This document shows positions 7,403 through 11,128 of a stretch of 11,128 nt of DNA, piece after piece. The translations under genes and the position numbers were made by a program. The DNA is from an uncultured Eubacteriales bacterium. Lineage in GTDB: Bacteria; Bacillota; Clostridia; Christensenellales; UBA1242. Every line of letters begins with the position of its first letter. Position 1 is the stretch's first letter. The notes under the pieces are model-generated. The model was not told where the DNA came from. It did not search any database and saw nothing but the letters and a program-made list of their open reading frames with translations. The stretch spans positions 1 to 11,128 of the forward strand of contig CARXKP010000036.1 of assembly GCA_949096025.1 (NCBI GenBank), given 5' to 3'.

Positions 7403-8047
7403 ATGATACGGGTGATTATTTTTGATTTTGATGGTACTTTTTATTCAGGTAAACACATCTTTGACAATATCGAACCAAAAGTAAATAAAAATAGAAGAAA
7501 ATTTTTGCCAAGGCTTACAGATGATGAATATGCTTTTGTGACTAAAAATTATCCTGAGTGGGAAGATTGTATAGCTGGAAGGGATATAGTTGATTGTATT
7601 TATAAAATCAAAGATGAAAACCCTGAACTTGATATTTCTACAAAAGATTTTTGGAAGTGGCAACAGGATAATGATTATCAAATAATTTTTGATGATAATG
7701 AGATTGTAGAAGAGGAATTTATTAAAACCGTTTGTAAAAAGTATCATTCTTATATTGTAAGCAACTCATCGCCATCACATCTTCAAAGATATATGAATAG
7801 AATTGGGGTTGAAGAAGAGTGGTTTAAAGAAGTTATAAGTAATCATTTTGAGGAGTACGATAAAACAAAAAAACACTATTATAAGGATATAATGAAAAAC
7901 GAAGGCGTTAAGGCAGAGGAAGTTTTAGTTGTGGGAGATAGTGAGATTGCGGACTTGCAACCGGCAAAACTGCTTAATATGAATGTATTGTTTATCTCTA
8001 GTGCAAAAGAATTAAAAGAAAGTCTTGAATATTTTTTAGAAAAATGA
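7403..8047 (+). CDS. HAD-superfamily hydrolase
   Basis: 214 residues. Motif I is IFDFDGT with nucleophile D8 and acid/base D10. Motif II is IVSNSS with S120. A motif III lysine lies in DKTKK (K154 or K156). Motif IV is VVGDSEIADL with D179 and D184. All four are intact, so it should be an active Mg-dependent phosphohydrolase (phosphoglycolate phosphatase/beta-phosphoglucomutase-like subclass) with a helical C1-type cap between about residues 16 and 100. The substrate is unknown. ATG 7403 is chosen because it places motif I at the normal distance from the N-terminus, although it has no ribosome site and coincides with the predicted transcription start. It probably shares a transcript with the two paralogous genes downstream (64-nt gap, no terminator). 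Confidence 0.92.
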   Translation: MIRVIIFDFDGTFYSGKHIFDNIEPKVNKNRRKFLPRLTDDEYAFVTKNYPEWEDCIAGRDIVDCIYKIKDENPELDISTKDFWKWQQDNDYQIIFDDNEIVEEEFIKTVCKKYHSYIVSNSSPSHLQRYMNRIGVEEEWFKEVISNHFEEYDKTKKHYYKDIMKNEGVKAEEVLVVGDSEIADLQPAKLLNMNVLFISSAKELKESLEYFLEK

Positions 8048-8111
8048 TATTATTTCTTATGAAAAGTAATGAGGGAAAAGTAAATTGTTCAATTAGAAAG
8101 AGGAGGTTAAT

Positions 8112-8843
8112 ATGCTAGAGAATAAAAGATTTATAGCTTATCTTGATGATAATACAGAGATAGGAAGTGGAAGAGCATTATTTTATATTTCTGATGTTGA
8201 CAACTGGAATCATACCAATAAACCTTCTAGCGAGATTTATAATGATAGCGTTTATAACGCGATTGAAAAACTTTGTAAGTATTGTAGACAAATTGGATTA
8301 AATCACTTTGAAGTTTATCGTCCTATAGAAAATACTTTAGAACTTAAGGATTTTTTAAAATCTATTTCTTGGATAAAAGTTATAGACGAAGATGAAACTT
8401 TTATAAATCCAGAGGATATTACCTCAATGCGTGATAATGAAAAGGATGCTTTAAGCGTTATTAAGAGAATTGAAAGACGTTATCCTAAAAAGGTAATTGT
8501 TGATGAAACTATTGTTAGTGAAGAAAAAGAAAACGATTTACAACTTGAAACTGAATTTGCTTTTGTAAATTATGCTAGAGAAAAAGGATTACCACAAACT
8601 CAAGTTTATGAAGACTTTACTTCAGAGAAAAAACATATAAATGAAATTAAAGAGTTTGTTGATAAGAGCTTGCAAAATGCTAAAATTGTTTTTTGTTTAC
8701 CGATAAATAAAGAAAAGTTATCTCTTTTTGCATTTGATGAGCAAAAGCAGATAGATGAAGTAAAACGGGGGTGCGAAGCCTATCAAAAACTGATTTCTGA
8801 AGATTTTGATAAAAGTGCTTTAGAAGATTTTGACCTTGAGTGA
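8112..8843 (+). CDS. Protein of unrecognised family, paralogue of the next gene plus a C-terminal extension
   Basis: 243 residues; I do not recognise the family. The first ~100 residues match the following gene: FYISDVDNWN (24-33), VYNAIEKL (47-54), NHFEVYRPIE (64-73) and SWIKVIDEDE (86-95) all have counterparts there. The pattern suggests a small alpha/beta domain with a buried aromatic and acidic core. Residues about 105-243 are an extra, charged, largely helical region with no equivalent in the neighbour, and a weakly hydrophobic strand IVFCLPI near 195-201. No signal peptide or membrane segment is visible, so it is probably cytoplasmic. The ribosome site AGGAGG (8101-8106) is perfectly spaced before ATG 8112. 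It lies between the HAD gene and its paralogue in one apparent operon. Confidence 0.82.
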   Translation: MLENKRFIAYLDDNTEIGSGRALFYISDVDNWNHTNKPSSEIYNDSVYNAIEKLCKYCRQIGLNHFEVYRPIENTLELKDFLKSISWIKVIDEDETFINPEDITSMRDNEKDALSVIKRIERRYPKKVIVDETIVSEEKENDLQLETEFAFVNYAREKGLPQTQVYEDFTSEKKHINEIKEFVDKSLQNAKIVFCLPINKEKLSLFAFDEQKQIDEVKRGCEAYQKLISEDFDKSALEDFDLE

Positions 8844-8855
8844 AAGGGGGATAAA

Positions 8856-9236
8856 ATGAAAGATTTTAAAAACTGTAAAAAATTTGTTGCTTTCATTGAC
8901 GGGAATGGTTATATAAAGGGAAAGAGTGGATTTTATATTGTGGATGTTGATACTTGGAATGAAAATCAACTACTTCCAAAACAGGCAAACTATATGACTG
9001 AAGTGTATAAAACTATTGAAAATTTAGGTTGTAAAATGCTTGAAGAAAATCATTTTTTAGTTAGCAAACCTATAGAAACAGCCTTGCAGTTGCACGAATT
9101 TTTATTGCCACTGCATTGGATTGATGCAGTGGACGAATGTGAAGACTCATTCTATGACCCACAAAGCTTAGATACTTTTTCAAATAGTGTAAATTTAGAT
9201 TTGGGCGATAACGATGAAGGAGAGATTGAGATATAA
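8856..9236 (+). CDS. Short paralogue of the preceding gene (single unrecognised domain)
   Basis: 126 residues, essentially only the domain shared with the upstream protein, plus a short acidic tail (GDNDEGEIEI). Shared landmarks are KKFVAFID (8-15), FYIVDVDTWN (26-35), VYKTIENL (50-57), NHFLVSKPIE (65-74) and HWIDAVDECE (87-96). Conserved acidic and aromatic positions (D30, D32, W34, E55, H66, E74, W88, D93, E94) are the best candidates for functional residues, but no activity can be assigned. The start at 8856 follows AAAGGGGG (about 8843-8850) with a 12-nt gap from the upstream stop, so translation is likely coupled. The bidirectional terminator at 9261-9289 ends this operon. Tandem duplication followed by gain or loss of a C-terminal half is the simplest history. 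Confidence 0.82.
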   Translation: MKDFKNCKKFVAFIDGNGYIKGKSGFYIVDVDTWNENQLLPKQANYMTEVYKTIENLGCKMLEENHFLVSKPIETALQLHEFLLPLHWIDAVDECEDSFYDPQSLDTFSNSVNLDLGDNDEGEIEI

Positions 9237-9260
9237 GTAACATACTTGTTAACTTTAAAT

Positions 9261-9289
9261 AAAAAAAGGTGATTTAATCACCTTTTTTT
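9261..9289. terminator. Bidirectional terminator between convergent genes
   Basis: A7-GGTGA (9261-9272) pairs perfectly with TCACC-T7 (9278-9289) around a TTTAA loop, giving a U-tract on either strand. It serves the paralogue operon on the plus strand and the 176-aa gene on the minus strand, whose stop codon (9288-9290) overlaps the hairpin edge. Confidence 0.95.
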
Positions 9290-9818
9290 ATTCTAATTCA
9301 TTTTCATTATCAAGTAGACTTTCAATGTCTATTGTAAGTCCTTCAAGTTGTTCTGCAAATTCAAATACTTTTTCTGCGAGAGGTTGTAATCTCAAGCCTT
9401 CCCATTCTTCTACTGTGTAATATTTATGATTTGTATCATCTACATTTCTTGCTTTCTTTTGAAGATCTGAGAGTACCATACCGTGGAAAGTGAATTGGAG
9501 ACCGCTTGCATTAACAAGTGTGCATTTTTCATCCTCATCATAACCGAAAAGTACTCCCTCAATTTCATTATTAATTATTGAGTCAATCCCTGGGTTGATT
9601 TTTCCTTTAAAACCATAAGATATTTCTTTTCTATGATTTTTAACATAAGCATTTAAAAGGTTAAGTGACGCAAAATATAAAAATGCATCTTGTGTGTTTT
9701 TGATTTCAGAGTTAATTACAAGTAAAGCTTTATCAACAGAAAGTCTAGGTATTTCAACCTTTTCAGTTTGGTTATGTATTTCTTCTTTAAAACTTTTGAT
9801 ATCTTGAATATTTGCCAT
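9288..9818 (-). CDS. Unidentified acidic cytoplasmic protein
   Basis: 176 residues from the ATG at 9818 (MANIQDIKSF). GTG at 9830 is also in frame, but it overlaps the ribosome site GTGAGGTG that properly precedes ATG 9818, so the shorter form is preferred. I do not recognise the family. Residues 1-20 are a helical leader. 27-65 look helical (DKALLVINSEI, AFLYFASLNLLNAYV). About 85-115 carry several strands (EGVLFGYD, CTLVNASGLQFTFHGM). 117-176 are helical and end in a strongly acidic tail. There is no signal peptide or membrane span. It is a single-gene unit with its own promoter and terminator, convergent with the paralogue operon and divergent from the 27-codon ORF. Confidence 0.78.
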   Translation of the reverse strand: MANIQDIKSFKEEIHNQTEKVEIPRLSVDKALLVINSEIKNTQDAFLYFASLNLLNAYVKNHRKEISYGFKGKINPGIDSIINNEIEGVLFGYDEDEKCTLVNASGLQFTFHGMVLSDLQKKARNVDDTNHKYYTVEEWEGLRLQPLAEKVFEFAEQLEGLTIDIESLLDNENELE

Positions 9819-9843
9819 ATTACACCTCACTATTTATATAATA

Positions 9844-9872
9844 AATATAACATAAATTAATTATAAAAACAA
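9844..9872 (-). promoter_or_regulatory. Promoter of the 176-aa minus-strand gene
   Basis: Read on the minus strand: TTGTTT (9872-9867), a 17-bp spacer, then TATATT (9849-9844) with an extended -10 TG at 9852-9851. The predicted start near 9837 leaves a leader of about 19 nt before ATG 9818. Confidence 0.62.
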
Positions 9873-9946
9873 TAGTAAGAATAAAAATTATTAAGTAATT
9901 TTAATTGTATTTTATATTTGTAAATTATAATATTGATTTTTTTATA

Positions 9947-9975
9947 TTGAAATAAAAAATTATCTATGCTATAAT
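9947..9975 (+). promoter_or_regulatory. Promoter of the 27-codon small ORF
   Basis: TTGAAA at 9947-9952, a 17-bp spacer, TATAAT at 9970-9975, and TG (9967-9968) making an extended -10. It predicts a start near 9982 and a leader of about 12 nt containing GGAG (9985-9988) before ATG 9994. Confidence 0.75.
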
Positions 9976-9993
9976 TTGTGTTACGGAGTAAAA

Positions 9994-10077
9994 ATGAAAG
10001 CAGAAGAAAAAGAATTTAAGGAATATGAAGGTAGGGAACAATCTGACAGTTTAAAGATAAAAGAAGTAAAGTTTTGA
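9994..10077 (+). CDS. Candidate 27-aa small protein with its own transcription unit
   Basis: ATG 9994 to TGA 10075-10077 encodes 27 highly charged residues (MKAEEKEFKEY..., ending KIKEVKF), with 8 Glu and 7 Lys and probably helical at the N-terminus. It has a near-consensus promoter with an extended -10, GGAG at correct spacing, and a strong terminator whose stem overlaps the stop codon. The whole unit is about 150 bp. No family is recognised. It could be a functional small protein, a leader-like relic or the remnant of a truncated gene. It overlaps the 3' end of the convergent minus-strand gene by 27 bp, so antisense interaction is also possible. The signals are clear but the ORF is short enough that its coding status is uncertain. 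Confidence 0.5.
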   Translation: MKAEEKEFKEYEGREQSDSLKIKEVKF

Positions 10078-10542
10078 AACTTTACTTCTTATTTTTTTGT
10101 TTACTTGTTGAAATATTTTAGCGACTGTTTTTAAATCATTTATAACTTGTATGAAGTAAGATTGGTCAGAATTTATCTGAAAATATAGAATATTTGCTGT
10201 AGCCATAATATCATCTCTATATTTACCATTAAGCGTTACTTTACCTTGAATATCAAATGATAAATCGTTTTCGGGTAGGTAAACATTATATGAGCATTTT
10301 CCGTTTAATGTTTTATAACACTTGTTTAAATTCTCTAAAAATTGTAATAAAGCATCTGTCGAACTGAAATAATTATCTGTTAACAAATGATAAATGCCAC
10401 AAGAAATTTCTAAACGGCATTTAATATCATAGCCGCCTCTAAACGAAGTTTCTGCAGGAAAGCCATAAATTTCTAGAATTTCTAATTTTATAAAATCATT
10501 ATTCAAACCTTTTATGTAAAAAGCAGTAATAGGTAATTCCAT
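10051..10542 (-). CDS. Putative WapI/DUF6228-like immunity-type protein
   Basis: 163 residues from ATG 10542, preceded by GGAG at 8-nt spacing; the upstream in-frame TTG at 10554 sits at the predicted transcription start and is unlikely. The order of elements is an N-terminal strand region, GGYDIKCRLEISCGIYHLL (about 36-54), a helix STDALLQFLENLNKCYK, a strand SYNVYLPENDLSFDIQGKV, and ILYFQINSDQSYFIQVINDL before a helical C-terminus. It recalls small WapI-like immunity proteins, in which an inhibitor protects against a contact-dependent toxin. This is a pattern impression, not a demonstrated match, and no toxin gene lies in the window. The last ~13 codons run through the opposite-strand terminator hairpin, so the C-terminal tail KVSKLYFFYL may be a recent addition. 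Confidence 0.72.
   Translation of the reverse strand: MELPITAFYIKGLNNDFIKLEILEIYGFPAETSFRGGYDIKCRLEISCGIYHLLTDNYFSSTDALLQFLENLNKCYKTLNGKCSYNVYLPENDLSFDIQGKVTLNGKYRDDIMATANILYFQINSDQSYFIQVINDLKTVAKIFQQVNKKIRSKVSKLYFFYL
10061..10098 (+). terminator. Strong intrinsic terminator ending the small-ORF transcript
   Basis: 10061-10074 is perfectly complementary to 10077-10090 (the innermost pairs probably open to form a 4-nt loop), followed by T7 at 10092-10098. The hairpin contains the TGA of the small ORF and lies inside the last codons of the convergent minus-strand gene. On the minus strand the trailing U-tract is poor. Confidence 0.9.
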
Positions 10543-10559
10543 ATCTTTCTCCAAATTTT

Positions 10560-10587
10560 ATTATATCAAAAATAATATAAATATCAA
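10560..10587 (-). promoter_or_regulatory. Promoter of the putative immunity-type gene
   Basis: On the minus strand: TTGATA (10587-10582), a 16-bp spacer, TATAAT (10565-10560), and an extended -10 TG at 10568-10567. The predicted start is near 10553, about 11 nt before ATG 10542, with GGAG in the short leader. Confidence 0.78.
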
Positions 10588-10626
10588 GCAAATAAGCAGT
10601 TGTTAAGTTTAGTTTTTAAATATAAC

Positions 10627-10649
10627 AAAAAAACATCAGAAAACTGATG
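10627..10649 (-). terminator. Terminator of the tRNA cluster
   Basis: On the minus strand the tRNA-Lys CCA is followed by the stem CATCAG/CTGATG (10649-10644 with 10639-10634), a 4-nt loop and seven U (10633-10627). It closes the tRNA transcript. Confidence 0.92.
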
Positions 10650-10653
10650 CTTT

Positions 10654-10729
10654 TGGTGGCTTACCCGGGACTCGAACCCGGGACCCCTTGATTAAAAGTC
10701 AAGTGCTCTACCGACTGAGCTAGTAAACC
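10654..10729 (-). tRNA. tRNA-Lys(TTT)
   Basis: A full 76-nt cloverleaf: acceptor GGTTTAC pairs with GTAAGCC (one G-U), discriminator A, and encoded CCA. The anticodon arm CTTGA-CTTTTAA-TCAAG gives anticodon TTT. The D-loop AGCTCAGTCGGTAGAGC and T-loop GGGTTCGAGTCCC are canonical. It is the last tRNA of the minus-strand cluster. Confidence 0.97.
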
Positions 10730-10742
10730 AAAGAAAGTTTTT

Positions 10743-10767
10743 CAAAACATTTTAAGTAAATGTTTTG
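10743..10767 (-). other. Perfect hairpin in the spacer between tRNA-Gln(TTG) and tRNA-Lys
   Basis: 10743-10752 is perfectly complementary to 10758-10767 with a 5-nt loop. It occupies most of the 40-nt spacer, and no U-run follows it in the direction of transcription. It could mark precursor processing or partially attenuate read-through to tRNA-Lys. Confidence 0.6.
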
Positions 10768-10769
10768 TA

Positions 10770-10844
10770 TGGCTGGGGTGGCAGGATTTGAACCTACGAA
10801 TGCAAGAATCAAAATCTTGTGCCTTACCGCTTGGCGACACCCCA
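10770..10844 (-). tRNA. tRNA-Gln(TTG)
   Basis: 75 nt with the unusual but Gln-typical U1-A72 end (TGGGGTG pairs with CACCCCA), discriminator G and encoded CCA. The anticodon arm CAAGA-TTTTGAT-TCTTG gives TTG. The first 25 nt are identical to the neighbouring tRNA-Gln(CTG), consistent with tandem duplication. Confidence 0.96.
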
Positions 10845-10872
10845 ATGTTAGCCAATCCCACAACCCTTTATA

Positions 10873-10948
10873 TGGCTGGGGTGGTAGGATTCGAACCTAC
10901 GCAATGTTGGAATCAGAATCCAATGCCTTACCGCTTGGCGACACCCCA
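10873..10948 (-). tRNA. tRNA-Gln(CTG)
   Basis: 76 nt with the same acceptor stem, D-arm and CCA end as tRNA-Gln(TTG). The anticodon arm TTGGA-TTCTGAT-TCCAA gives CTG. The T-arm is GTAGGTTCGAATCCTAC. It decodes CAG specifically. Confidence 0.96.
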
Positions 10949-10964
10949 ATAAAAAGTTAAAATA

Positions 10965-11041
10965 TGGGGTGATCTAAGGGGGTCGAACCCTTGACCTCCA
11001 GAGCCACAATCTGGCGCTCTGCCAACTGAGCTAAGACCACC
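10965..11041 (-). tRNA. tRNA-His(GTG)
   Basis: Acceptor GTGGTCT pairs with AGATCAC, with the extra 5' G(-1) at 11041 opposite C73, the identity element of tRNA-His. CCA is encoded. The anticodon arm CCAGA-TTGTGGC-TCTGG gives GTG. Confidence 0.96.
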
Positions 11042-11062
11042 ATATAATAAAGGGATTGGTGC

Positions 11063-11128
<66 letters not shown>

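Noticed and set aside
9819..9830. GTG at 9830 as the start of the 176-aa minus-strand gene.
   Set aside because: This codon is part of the GTGAGGTG ribosome site that correctly precedes ATG 9818.
9884..9902. Inverted repeat AAAATTA/TAATTTT between divergent promoters as an operator.
   Set aside because: It is only 7 bp in extremely AT-rich DNA with no second copy, so chance is a sufficient explanation.
9288..10542. A toxin-antitoxin or toxin-immunity operon formed by the two minus-strand genes.
   Set aside because: They have separate promoters, about 230 bp between them, and a plus-strand unit in the gap. Nothing toxin-like is recognisable in the 176-aa protein.
10543..10554. TTG at 10554 as the start of the immunity-like gene.
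   Set aside because: It coincides with the predicted transcription start and has no ribosome site, whereas GGAG precedes ATG 10542.
10760..10960. A 66-codon plus-strand ORF across the tRNA-Gln genes.
   Set aside because: It is an antisense shadow of two tRNA genes. The recurring 'GVAGFEPT' peptide type is a known artefact of translating tRNA antisense strands.

Overview
The window is low-GC, AT-rich bacterial DNA. It has Bacillota-type signals: strong AGGAGG/GGGGG ribosome sites, TTGACA/TATAAT promoters, U-tailed hairpin terminators and a whiA gene. The combination of a PHP-family phosphatase, WhiA and a DnaE polymerase resembles the murB/rapZ/yvcK/whiA/dnaE neighbourhood of Clostridia. My best guess is an uncultured or gut Clostridia-like Bacillota. 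Species cannot be named from the sequence alone.

Layout. Bases 1-294 hold the 3' end of an unidentified gene that begins in a 17-A run and closes with a perfect terminator. Bases 396-1721 hold a nucleotidyltransferase-fold protein and D-aminoacyl-tRNA deacylase (dtd), probably cotranscribed. A long imperfect hairpin (1757-1809) precedes a consensus promoter that drives an operon of PHP phosphatase, whiA (TTG start) and dnaE. That operon ends in a compound terminator at 7296-7357. A second operon (7366-9289) encodes a HAD hydrolase that appears to be translated from a leaderless mRNA, followed by two adjacent paralogous proteins of an unrecognised ~105-residue domain. It ends in a bidirectional terminator.

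Bases 9288-10587 are accessory in character. They hold an unidentified 176-aa protein on the minus strand, a 27-codon small ORF on the plus strand with its own promoter, RBS and terminator, and a minus-strand protein that faintly resembles WapI/DUF6228-like immunity proteins. The last 500 bases are a minus-strand tRNA cluster transcribed in the order Arg(TCT, cut by the window edge), His(GTG), Gln(CTG), Gln(TTG), Lys(TTT), then a terminator.

The recognised genes are housekeeping: chirality proofreading of aminoacyl-tRNA, cell-division/transcription control by WhiA, and replication. I see no CRISPR array, transposase, phage module or recognised defence operon. The most novel-looking items are the tandem unknown-domain pair, the autonomous 27-aa ORF, the leaderless HAD gene, and a recurring promoter style (extended -10 with 5' leaders of about 0-20 nt).
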